A DNA stretch of 48,420 bases. Origin: Actinomycetes bacterium (GTDB lineage Bacteria > Actinomycetota > Coriobacteriia > WRKU01 > WQUG01). The notes below the pieces were generated by a model. The model saw nothing but the letters and a program-made list of their open reading frames with translations, had not been told where the DNA came from and made no database searches. Positions 33,173 through 40,540 of this stretch are shown in pieces (the stretch's first letter is position 1; the number at the start of each line of letters is the position of its first letter). The stretch is taken from contig JAISUC010000027.1 of NCBI GenBank assembly GCA_031272275.1, forward strand, positions 1 through 48,420. Reading direction: 5' to 3'. The position numbers were made by a program, and so were the translations under genes.

Positions 33173-34166
33173 CTGTCGGGGTAATACTGTCGGCGACCAA
33201 GAGGTATTGTTTCTTGTCGCGGGTTTCCAGCTTGTAGCCGCGTGGCCAGTCCTCGGCCGGGTGCGGGTTCGACCAGGACGCACCGCCGTCTTCGCTGGTG
33301 CGGGTGGTCGCGTTCGCATAGGTGATGTGTCCGTCTTCGGCGGTGAAGTTTCCGCTGACCCAGATATCCAGGCGCGATGAGGTTTCGTTTGCGGTGTTTC
33401 GCCATATCACCAGGTAGCGCGAATAGGTGTGGTCCTTGTTGAAGGTCAACAGAATCGTGTCGGTCGCCTCTTTCAGTTCCCATTCGCCCAACAGGGCCTT
33501 CTCGTCAGCGGTCAGCTTGTCTTTCCAATGGGCATACACGGTCAGATCGTTTGCCGGCATCGGCGTGCTGATGGACACGCTGGTGCCGCCCTCCGGCTCG
33601 GTGTACCAGCCGACAAAGGTGCCGTTGCCACCGGTCGGTTTCGGCAGTGCGCCAAAATGTTCCGCCGTCGGCACGTCGCGCTGCTGTTCTTGCAGATTCC
33701 CGCCCTGCGGATCAAAGGTAAGCTTAAAGACCTGTGGTTTCCAGCGCGCAAACAACAGGTTTACCGCGGGTTGCGCCTCGGTGTCGGCGCTGACGGGAAT
33801 GCCGCTTGTACGCGCCGTATACCAGCCCTGAAAATCGAAGCCCTCACGCCGGGCTTGGGGCAAAGGCCCCAACGGGCGCCCTTCGGTGACCGTGCGCTCG
33901 GCCTCGGCAGGAACCAGTTCTTCTCCGCCGTTGATATCGAATTCGAGGGTGAATTGCGTGTTTGAACAGCCCGTCAGCAGCCCGATGACTATCAGCACCA
34001 CCGCCAGCCCCAAGGCAGATATCGCGGCGACCGAGAATCCGTCACCCGTCCACGTGGTTCCGAAGTATCGTTTCGTGCGGTGTGTAAGTCCCGGGTCTGC
34101 GTGCGTGCCCGTCTTGACCGTCGCTTTCAGCGCACTCCGCGTGTGCGGCGCTTTCGGCGCTTGCAT
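33135..34166 (-). CDS. Lipoprotein with two InlB-type repeats
   Basis: The 343-residue product has a signal segment ending in the lipobox LLTGC (Cys67) after a long basic N-terminus. Two Listeria-Bacteroides repeats follow: FTLEFDINGGEELVPAEAER through FQGWYTARTSG, then LTFDPQGGNLQEQQRDV through FVGWYTEPEGGTS and LTVYAHW. A C-terminal domain begins ALLGEWELKEATDTILLTF and looks like a small beta-barrel of lipocalin-like type, an uncertain call. The ATG follows GGAGGGA at good spacing. It is the first gene of a two-gene unit with the metzincin lipoprotein and has the same repeat type as the surface protein at the window's left end. Confidence 0.85.
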   Translation of the reverse strand: MQAPKAPHTRSALKATVKTGTHADPGLTHRTKRYFGTTWTGDGFSVAAISALGLAVVLIVIGLLTGCSNTQFTLEFDINGGEELVPAEAERTVTEGRPLGPLPQARREGFDFQGWYTARTSGIPVSADTEAQPAVNLLFARWKPQVFKLTFDPQGGNLQEQQRDVPTAEHFGALPKPTGGNGTFVGWYTEPEGGTSVSISTPMPANDLTVYAHWKDKLTADEKALLGEWELKEATDTILLTFNKDHTYSRYLVIWRNTANETSSRLDIWVSGNFTAEDGHITYANATTRTSEDGGASWSNPHPAEDWPRGYKLETRDKKQYLLVADSITPTDDNYSSRYTRTW

Positions 34167-34227
34167 AACAGGTATCCCTCCTCAGTACAAACTCCCTCAG
34201 CGTGCCGGGGCAATTATAGCACGAAAG

Positions 34228-34325
34228 CCCCCCTGCTACGCACGGGAGCTGCTATCAGGCGACTATCGTCGCCACGCGGGGCACGGAGTGCCCCCGCGTG
34301 AGCGCAACCGGGTTTTGTTGCGCGA
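34228..34325. repeat. Composite hairpin repeat left of thiT
   Basis: In order: a GCCCCCCTGCTACGCACGGG segment, hairpin A (GGCGAC-TATC-GTCGCC, 34258-34273), hairpin B (GGGGCAC-GGA-GTGCCCC, 34278-34294) and hairpin C (GCGCAAC-CGGGTTTT-GTTGCGC, 34302-34323). A and B match 19470-19510, and C matches the 19626 repeat family. The first segment plus A matches 35221-35267. Confidence 0.8.
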
Positions 34326-34390
34326 ACACGTAACGTTGAGGATGCGCGCATCGCGCATCCGAGTCAATTATGCTAGTATCGCTGATACGC

Positions 34391-34492
34391 AATCGGGAGC
34401 TGCGCCGCCGACAGGCACACGCGGCTGAGAGGCAGGCAAAGGGTCTGCGACCGAAATGACGGTGCCGGTAATGCGGCACACGCACAGGCGGG
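34391..34492 (+). ncRNA. TPP riboswitch (THI element) upstream of thiT
   Basis: The leader carries the conserved CTGAGA (34425-34430) next to a GCCGC/GCGGC stem. A GCAG/CTGC stem follows, and then the pyrophosphate-sensing arm: a 6-bp stem GTGCCG/CGGCAC closing a GTAATG loop (34468-34473). These are the two hallmark loops of the thiamine pyrophosphate riboswitch. The gene behind it is a thiamine transporter, which supports the call. Binding of TPP should lower thiT expression, probably by hiding the GGAGG site at 34549-34553. Outer pairing (P1) is not clear by eye. Confidence 0.75.
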
Positions 34493-34560
34493 GTCACGGC
34501 CATTGGTCACTTAACCTCCGCGTGTTCGTTCATTTCCCCGACAGAACAGGAGGTAACCTT

Positions 34561-35190
34561 ATGGCTTGGAAACGTATTGCAGGATCGACCGGGACCGCTA
34601 GCGGCATCGGAACCGGGACAACGGGCAGCGAACGGATTCGTTTGCTGGTTCAGATTGCGCTGGCAGTGGCACTGTTTGCGGTGCTCGACTTTATGAACTT
34701 GCGCCTACCGGTCAATATCGCCGGTGGCTCAATCTCGCTGGTGATGGCTCCGATTGTGATCATCGCGCTGCTGAGGGGTCCGGCAGCCGGAATCGTGACG
34801 GGCTTGCTGTGCGGTTTTTTGGATCTGGCGTTCGGTGCGACCATCATTCATCCGGCGCAGCTGCTGTTGGATTACCCGCTGACCTACGCGGTGGTGGGTT
34901 GTGCGGGGTTCTTGGCACCGTTGGTTCATAATGCGCTCAGTCAGGGCAAAGCGGCACTGGGAATCGTCTGGATCGAGGCGGCGACGGTGCTCGCCGGTAT
35001 CATCCGCCTGATTCCGGCAACGGCATCCGGAGTGATCTTTTTCGCGGAGTATGCACCCACGGGACAAAGCCCATTCGTCTATTCGCTGCTGTACAACATC
35101 ACCTATCTGCTGCCCTCGGTGGTCGGTGTCGCCGTCGTCAGCGCCGTGGTCGTTCCCATCCTGTGGCACCAACTGAACCGCACCCGCTAG
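34561..35190 (+). CDS. thiT: Thiamine-specific ECF transporter S component ThiT
   Basis: ThiT binds thiamine and works with a shared energy-coupling EcfAAT module encoded elsewhere. The 209-residue protein has about six membrane helices. Family marks are IIALLRGPAAGIVTGLLCGF, HPAQLLLDYPLTYAVVGCAG and the thiamine-site loop SGVIFFAEYAPTGQSPFVYS followed by YNITYLLPS. The ATG follows ACAGGAGGTAA at good spacing. The TPP riboswitch just upstream fits the substrate. Confidence 0.93.
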   Translation: MAWKRIAGSTGTASGIGTGTTGSERIRLLVQIALAVALFAVLDFMNLRLPVNIAGGSISLVMAPIVIIALLRGPAAGIVTGLLCGFLDLAFGATIIHPAQLLLDYPLTYAVVGCAGFLAPLVHNALSQGKAALGIVWIEAATVLAGIIRLIPATASGVIFFAEYAPTGQSPFVYSLLYNITYLLPSVVGVAVVSAVVVPILWHQLNRTR

Positions 35191-35207
35191 ACTGCACGTA
35201 CGCCCAC

Positions 35208-35311
35208 ACGGGGGGGGGATGCCCCCGTGCTACGCACGGGAGCTGCAATCCGGCGACGGATGTCGCCGGTGGATTGCCACGACATGCAAAACCCACAGGT
35301 CTCGCAATGAC
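35208..35311. repeat. Composite hairpin repeat right of thiT, fused to a GTCATTGCGAG-type element
   Basis: A TGCTACGCACGGGAGCTGC segment and hairpin A (GGCGAC-GGAT-GTCGCC, 35252-35267) match the repeat on the other side of thiT. Directly after comes an inverted copy of the other family, GGATTGCC...CTCGCAATGAC (35271-35311), whose core is not a clean hairpin. Confidence 0.8.
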
Positions 35312-35328
35312 AGGGTTGGGGTGCGTGA

Positions 35329-35334
35329 TAGGAT
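35329..35334 (+). promoter_or_regulatory. -10 element of a likely leaderless trmFO promoter
   Basis: TAGGAT ends seven bases before the trmFO ATG and no Shine-Dalgarno site is present between them. Confidence 0.35.
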
Positions 35335-35341
35335 AGCTGCC

Positions 35342-36730
35342 ATGGGAAATCCGCGTAACGACACAACGAACGGCGACGTTCAGCTGCCCGCTGTACGCAT
35401 TATCGGTGGGGGATTGGCCGGCAGCGAAGCCGCGCTGCAACTGGCTGCCCGCGGCTTTCGGGTGAGCCTCTACGAAATGCGCCCGGAGGTTCCGTCCCCT
35501 GCCCACCACGGCGGAGATCTGGCGGAACTGGTCTGTTCGAACAGTTTGAAAAGTGACGACCCCGACACCGCCGCCGGGCTGCTGAAACGTGAGCTCTCGC
35601 TGCTGGGATCCCACCTGTTGCAGATTGCCCGATACCACGCCGTGCCTGCGGGCGCGGCACTTGCGGTGGACCGCGTCGCGTTTGCGCGCGACGTGACCGC
35701 TGCGGTCGAATCCGAACCGCTGATTACGGTCATCCGCGAGGAATGCACGGAACTGGAAGCCTCCGGCATACCCACCATCGTGGCGGCCGGTCCCTTGGCG
35801 TCACCTGCCCTTGCAGATGCGCTGGCAACTCTCATCGGTAGCGATTACCTGTCTTTTTATGACGCCGCAGCCCCGATTGTTGAGGCCGACACGCTGGACA
35901 CCACGCGTGTGTTCGCTGCCAGCCGCTATGGCAAAGGCGACGGTAACGACTACCTGAACATCGCGCTGGATGAGGACGAATACCGGACACTCCACGACTT
36001 CCTGATACACGCAGAACGTGTCACGGCCCGCGATTTTGAACGACGCGAGCTGTTTGCCGCCTGTCAACCCATCGAGGAAGTCGCGCGCACGGGATTCGAT
36101 GCGCTGCGTTACGGGGCGCTGAAACCGGTGGGTGTCGACGACCCGCGCACCGGTCGCTGGCCCTATGCGCTGATTCAGCTGCGCGCGGAAAACCGCGGGC
36201 GCACGCTGTATAACCTGGTCGGGTTCCAGACCAACCTGACCTTTCCCGAACAACGCCGGATGCTGTCGCTGATTCCGGGTCTGCAGACGGCAGAAATCGC
36301 CCGTTACGGCGTCATGCACCGCAACAGCTTCGTTGATGGCCCACGGGTGCTGCAGCCCGACCTGTCGCTGCAAGCGGCGGGCACCATCCGCATCGCCGGG
36401 CAACTGTCGGGTACCGAGGGCTACTGCGAGGCCATCGCAACCGGGCTTGTCACCGCACTGAACACCGTGGCACAGCTGCGCGGCACAGCCCCCTTCATCC
36501 TGCCTGACACCACGGCACTGGGCTCGCTCTTGCGTTATGCCACCGACCCGGATACGACGGACTATCAGCCGATGCACGTGAACTTCGGCCTGATTGCGCC
36601 GTTGACGCCCCGTGTGCGCAACAAACGCGAACGTTACCACACGTACTCACAGCGCGCGCAGGCGGACCTGACGGCGCTCATTGCCGGCCGCCCCGACCTG
36701 TTCTCCCTACCTGCGGAGTCCGCCGCATGA
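35342..36730 (+). CDS. trmFO: Methylenetetrahydrofolate-dependent tRNA (uracil-54-C5)-methyltransferase
   Basis: TrmFO makes ribothymidine at tRNA position 54 using methylene-THF and FAD. The 462-residue protein opens with an FAD Rossmann motif (RIIGGGLAGSEAALQLA), followed by YEMRP and the family signature AELVCSNSLKSD. KPVGVDDPRTGRWPYALIQL and QLSGTEGYCEAIATGLV occur in the middle and C-terminal half. The ATG used is the first one past the repeat cluster. It heads a five-gene operon with xerC, aroA, cmk and plsC through ATGA-type overlaps. Confidence 0.97.
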   Translation: MGNPRNDTTNGDVQLPAVRIIGGGLAGSEAALQLAARGFRVSLYEMRPEVPSPAHHGGDLAELVCSNSLKSDDPDTAAGLLKRELSLLGSHLLQIARYHAVPAGAALAVDRVAFARDVTAAVESEPLITVIREECTELEASGIPTIVAAGPLASPALADALATLIGSDYLSFYDAAAPIVEADTLDTTRVFAASRYGKGDGNDYLNIALDEDEYRTLHDFLIHAERVTARDFERRELFAACQPIEEVARTGFDALRYGALKPVGVDDPRTGRWPYALIQLRAENRGRTLYNLVGFQTNLTFPEQRRMLSLIPGLQTAEIARYGVMHRNSFVDGPRVLQPDLSLQAAGTIRIAGQLSGTEGYCEAIATGLVTALNTVAQLRGTAPFILPDTTALGSLLRYATDPDTTDYQPMHVNFGLIAPLTPRVRNKRERYHTYSQRAQADLTALIAGRPDLFSLPAESAA

Positions 36731-37683
36731 CCGCGCGCACGTCACCCGACCCTCAGGCCGGCTCCCAAACCACGACCCAAACCGCGTCTCAGCTGCTGGA
36801 CGCGTTCCTGGATTTCGTCAACCGCGTGCGCGGCCAATCCGTCCACACGCAGAAATCCTATCGCAGCGACCTGTCCGCCTATCTGGCCTGGGCGAAACGG
36901 TGTGAACTCGACCCCATACACCTGAGCCACCGCCAGCTGCGCCGCTACCTGGCGGAACTGGACCAAGCCCGCTATGCAAAGGCCACGATCGCACGTCACC
37001 TGGCGGCGCTCCGCGGCTTTTTCAGCTGGCTCGTGGACAACGGCTACATCTGCGACAACCCCGCAAAGCTGTTGCAGACCCCGCGCCGCCCCAAACGGCT
37101 GCCGAAAGCACTCGCCGAAGAAGACATCACGGCACTCCTTGATGCGCCCGACACCACGACCGTGAACGGCATCCGCGATGCCGCGGTCCTGGAAATGCTC
37201 TATGCCTCGGGCGCGCGCGTCGCCGAAATCTCGGCGCTGAACCTGGACGACCTGATGCCGGATCGCCACCTGGCGCGCGTGCGCGGCAAGGGCGACAAAG
37301 AACGCTACGTCTTTTTGCACGCGCTGGCCGCGGGTCGCCTGGACGATTACCTGCGCTTTTCCCGTCCGCACATGAAACCGCAGCCCTCCCAGCGCGCGGT
37401 CTTTCTGTCCAGCCGCGGCATGCGCCTGCAGCCCGACGCCATACGCCGCATCGTCACGGCCGCCGCGCGCGCAGCCGGCATCACCGTGCGCGTGACACCG
37501 CACAGCCTGCGCCACAGCTTCGCGACCGACCTGTTGTCCGCAGGCGCCGACCTGCGCAGCGTCCAAGAGCTGCTGGGCCACGAAAATCTCTCGACGACAC
37601 AGATATACACGCATGTCAGCGCAGCACGCCTGACCGCCGTACACCATCAGGCGCATCCGCGCAGCGAGGAGGAAACAACGTGA
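36727..37683 (+). CDS. xerC: Tyrosine recombinase XerC/XerD
   Basis: Xer recombinases resolve chromosome dimers at dif. The 318-residue protein has a SAM-like N-terminal core-binding domain (about 21-107) and a catalytic domain with all six active residues: Arg164 (SGARVAEI), Lys188 (RGKGDKER), His259 and Arg262 (HSLRHSF), His285 (LGHENLS) and Tyr294 (TQIYTHVS). An extra 20 residues of low complexity open the protein. XerC versus XerD cannot be set by eye, but the trmFO neighbour is typical for XerC. It overlaps trmFO and aroA by four bases each. Confidence 0.93.
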   Translation: MTARTSPDPQAGSQTTTQTASQLLDAFLDFVNRVRGQSVHTQKSYRSDLSAYLAWAKRCELDPIHLSHRQLRRYLAELDQARYAKATIARHLAALRGFFSWLVDNGYICDNPAKLLQTPRRPKRLPKALAEEDITALLDAPDTTTVNGIRDAAVLEMLYASGARVAEISALNLDDLMPDRHLARVRGKGDKERYVFLHALAAGRLDDYLRFSRPHMKPQPSQRAVFLSSRGMRLQPDAIRRIVTAAARAAGITVRVTPHSLRHSFATDLLSAGADLRSVQELLGHENLSTTQIYTHVSAARLTAVHHQAHPRSEEETT

Positions 37684-39005
37684 TTGACTTTGCATCCCTG
37701 GTCCGCGAGGGCGCGGTTGAACCGGAACCGTCATCAAACGGCACAGGTGGGGGAGTACGTCCCGCCGCCGTCGGGTGCTTACGCGGCAGCACCACCGTGG
37801 CAGGCGACAAATCCATCAGCCATCGCCTGCTGTTCTTCCACTATCTGGACCTGGTTAAACGCGGTCAGGCCACCCCGGAAGCCTTTGAGAAGCGCACCCA
37901 AGCCATCCGGGGGCTGAACGACGGCGGCGCGGTCGCCGCCAGTTTCCGTGCCATCCGGGCGCTGCTTGCCGAACCGCATCGTGCCGTGGTACTGGACTGC
38001 GAACGTTCCGCGACCACCGCACGCCTGCTGATGGGGGCGCTGGCAGGCCAGGAACGCCGCGTCCTGATACAGGGGGCAGGACAGCTGTGTGACCGCGATA
38101 TGACCGACATCGTGACACCGATTCAGCGAACCGGCTGTTACATCGAACACGTCAACGGCGCCGGTCTGATACCGCTGATTATCCACGGTTCCCCCGGTAT
38201 CCTGTTCAACCCGACGCCCAAACCGATCCATTCCGCCCAGGTGATGACCGCGCTGCAGATGCTTTCCTGGTTGCTGGATCGCAGTTTCAACCTGGAACCG
38301 ACACCCGGCCTGCGCGACCACACGGAGATCATGCTGCGCGCCCTGGCAACAGGCGACGCCGCCGATGTGTTGACCCGCGATGTTCCGGGCGACCCCTCGG
38401 CGGCGGCGTTTCTGATCGTGGCGGCGCTGCTGTTGCCCGGTAGTGAACTGTCAGTGACGAATCTGTGCCTGAACCCGACGCGCACCGGGTATTTGACGGT
38501 GCTGCAGCGTATGGGTGCCGACATCACCGTCGAGGTGCAGGCAGGTGACGGCGTCACGAGCGAGCTCACCGGTACGGTCACGGTCCGCGCCGGCGCGCAG
38601 CTGCGGGCTGTTGATACGACCGCGGACGCGTATCCGACCCTGGTCGATGAAATCCCCGTACTGGCATTGCTGGCGACGCAGGCAGTCGGTACCAGCCGTT
38701 TTGCGGGACTGGAGGGGCTGCGCAACAAGGAAAGCAACCGGCTGGAGGGCCTGGCGGGGAAACTCTCTGATTGGGGCGCGGATGTGCGGGTCGAGGGCGA
38801 CGATTTGGTTATCAACGGACCGGCAGAGCTCACACTCCCGCAATTCATTGAATACAACGCCGATCACCGCATGCAGATGCTGTTTCATGTGGCGCGGCTG
38901 GTCAGTACCGGCGTGCTGCCCGAACAGACGCCGGGGGATTACACGGCGGATTCGTACCCCGGGTTCTTCCAGGCGCTGCGCCTGTTATACTTATCCGACG
39001 ATTGA
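37680..39005 (+). CDS. aroA: 3-phosphoshikimate 1-carboxyvinyltransferase (EPSP synthase)
   Basis: AroA joins shikimate 3-phosphate and PEP in the aromatic pathway. The 441-residue protein has the substrate-site motif AGDKSISHRLLFF near residues 40-52, LDCERSATTARLLMGALAGQ, DVPGDPSAAAFLIVAALLLP and LRNKESNRLEGLAGKLSDWG. The GTG start overlaps the xerC stop. About 30 extra residues precede the first strand; they contain the dispersed GGGGGAGTACGTCCC element (coding GGGVRPAA), so the extension may be partly repeat-derived. Confidence 0.95.
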   Translation: MIDFASLVREGAVEPEPSSNGTGGGVRPAAVGCLRGSTTVAGDKSISHRLLFFHYLDLVKRGQATPEAFEKRTQAIRGLNDGGAVAASFRAIRALLAEPHRAVVLDCERSATTARLLMGALAGQERRVLIQGAGQLCDRDMTDIVTPIQRTGCYIEHVNGAGLIPLIIHGSPGILFNPTPKPIHSAQVMTALQMLSWLLDRSFNLEPTPGLRDHTEIMLRALATGDAADVLTRDVPGDPSAAAFLIVAALLLPGSELSVTNLCLNPTRTGYLTVLQRMGADITVEVQAGDGVTSELTGTVTVRAGAQLRAVDTTADAYPTLVDEIPVLALLATQAVGTSRFAGLEGLRNKESNRLEGLAGKLSDWGADVRVEGDDLVINGPAELTLPQFIEYNADHRMQMLFHVARLVSTGVLPEQTPGDYTADSYPGFFQALRLLYLSDD

Positions 39006-39050
39006 TGGTTGACGTCTGCGGACGTGTGGGGCGGCGATGGAGGAGCTCAC

Positions 39051-39782
39051 GTGATCATAGCGATAGACGGACCTGCCGGTTCGGGAAAATCGACGGTGGC
39101 GCGCCTGTGTGCGCGGCAGCTGGGCTGGCACTATTTGGACACCGGCGCGATGTATCGGGCGGTGACGGTGGCGGCATTGGAACGAGGGCTCGCGTTGGAC
39201 GACGGTGAGGCGCTGGGGCGACTGACGTCCGAGTGCCCGGTGTCGTTCGGTTACGTAGAGGGCGATCCGTTGCCGGCGACGGTGGCTATCGCCGGTCAGG
39301 ACGTCACGGCAGCGATTCGCACGGCTGCGGCGGATGCGAACGTCAGCGAGGTCTCGGCACACGCGCAGGTCCGCGAGGCCTGTGTCAGCCAACAGCGCGC
39401 GATTGCAACCGACCGGGATGCCGGCAACTACGTGGTCGAGGGGCGCGATATCGGAACCGTGGTGTTTCCGCAGGCGGAATTCAAATTCTTTGTCACGGCC
39501 AGTCCCGAGGAACGCGCGCGGCGGCGCAGTGCTCAGAACGCCGAACGCGGCCTGCCGGGGGACTATCAACAGATTCTGGATGCCATCCGCGCGCGGGACG
39601 CATACGACAGCACACGCGCGGTCGCACCCCTGCGGGCGGCGGATGATGCGGTGGTGATTGATACGACCGAGCTTTCGATTCAGGATGTCTGTGCGCGGAT
39701 CGTGGATGCCGTCCAGCGCAGCGGTGCTGCGGCGGACGCTGCAGGCGCTCCGTTGGGCAGTGCCGGCGGTGCGGGCGCATGA
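39051..39782 (+). CDS. cmk: Cytidylate kinase
   Basis: Cmk phosphorylates CMP and dCMP. The 243-residue protein opens with the P-loop IIAIDGPAGSGKSTVARL and has the CMP-binding stretch YLDTGAMYRAVTVAAL, GRDIGTVVFPQAEFKFF and the lid ARRRSAQNAERG. The GTG start follows GGAGGAG at seven bases; longer in-frame starts near 39009 lack a site. It lies between aroA and plsC and overlaps plsC by four bases. Confidence 0.95.
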   Translation: MIIAIDGPAGSGKSTVARLCARQLGWHYLDTGAMYRAVTVAALERGLALDDGEALGRLTSECPVSFGYVEGDPLPATVAIAGQDVTAAIRTAAADANVSEVSAHAQVREACVSQQRAIATDRDAGNYVVEGRDIGTVVFPQAEFKFFVTASPEERARRRSAQNAERGLPGDYQQILDAIRARDAYDSTRAVAPLRAADDAVVIDTTELSIQDVCARIVDAVQRSGAAADAAGAPLGSAGGAGA

Positions 39783-40540
39783 AACACGCCGAACGCCGCG
39801 ACCTGCCCCTGCAGGGGCCGAATGCACCTGCGCGACCCATCGGCGCGGCATTGCAATGGATTTTGTCCGGTCCCTTGTGCGGGCTCTTTCGGGTGCGCGT
39901 GCACGGGTTGGAAAACCTGCCTGCCGGAGCGGGTATCATCAGCGGCAACCACGTCAGCCTGTTCGACGGAATCTTGCTGTTTGCGATTGAGCGGAAATAC
40001 CGGCTGACCATTCGCCTGATTGCCAAGGCGGAACTGTATGATGTCAAGCTGTTCGCTTGGGCGCTCGATCACTTGGGCTGCATTCCGGTCAAGCGCGGGA
40101 CGGCGGATCGCGCGATGATCACCCAAGCAAGCAAAGCGCTGATCGCAGGCGAGAAGCTCTCGGTGTTTCCCGAGGGACACCGTATCCGCAAAGGTGAAGA
40201 CGAGCGCGCAGTCGACCCGGATGCATTGGGCGAGGCACACGGGGGGGCTGCGTATTTGGCGCTGCGGACCGCGTCGCCTTTGATTCCGACCGGAATCGCC
40301 GGGACCGAACGCATCAAACCGCCCGGGCAGCGCCTGCCGCACCTGCCCTGTGTCGACATCGTGTTCGGGCAGCCGATCGACCCGGTCGCACTGGCTGACA
40401 GTGATCCCGCATTTGCGGCGCTTGCGCGTAAAGAGAAAATCACGCAACTGACCGAGATGCTGATGGAGCGCATCCAGGTCGAGTCCCGCCGTGCCCGCGA
40501 CATCAACGCACGACGCCGCGGCTATACCTTGGTGGATTGA
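39779..40540 (+). CDS. plsC: 1-acyl-sn-glycerol-3-phosphate acyltransferase-like protein
   Basis: PlsC-type enzymes acylate lysophosphatidic acid at the membrane. The 253-residue protein has the catalytic motif NHVSLFD (His58, Asp63), the GCIPVKRGTADRAMI block, the FPEGHRIRKG motif, and a PTGIAGTERIKPPG block that fits motif IV. The start overlaps cmk (ATGA), making it the last gene of the trmFO operon. Its 3' end overlaps the convergent reverse transcriptase gene by 19 bases. Confidence 0.9.
   Translation: MKHAERRDLPLQGPNAPARPIGAALQWILSGPLCGLFRVRVHGLENLPAGAGIISGNHVSLFDGILLFAIERKYRLTIRLIAKAELYDVKLFAWALDHLGCIPVKRGTADRAMITQASKALIAGEKLSVFPEGHRIRKGEDERAVDPDALGEAHGGAAYLALRTASPLIPTGIAGTERIKPPGQRLPHLPCVDIVFGQPIDPVALADSDPAFAALARKEKITQLTEMLMERIQVESRRARDINARRRGYTLVD

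Larger units (their letters stand above)
34167..34560. other. Intergenic stretch with a repeat cluster and the thiT leader
   Basis: No gene is seen in these 394 bases. From the left they hold the promoter region of the minus-strand lipoproteins (TTATAGCACG), the repeat cluster at 34228-34325, a hairpin GATGCGC-GCATC-GCGCATC (34341-34359), a TATGCT -10 candidate at 34369, and the TPP riboswitch. Confidence 0.7.

Noticed and set aside
36727..37683. Tyrosine recombinase as an integrase of a mobile element
   Set aside because: It overlaps trmFO and aroA in an ordered operon and has standard Xer size and motifs; no attachment sites or phage genes are nearby.
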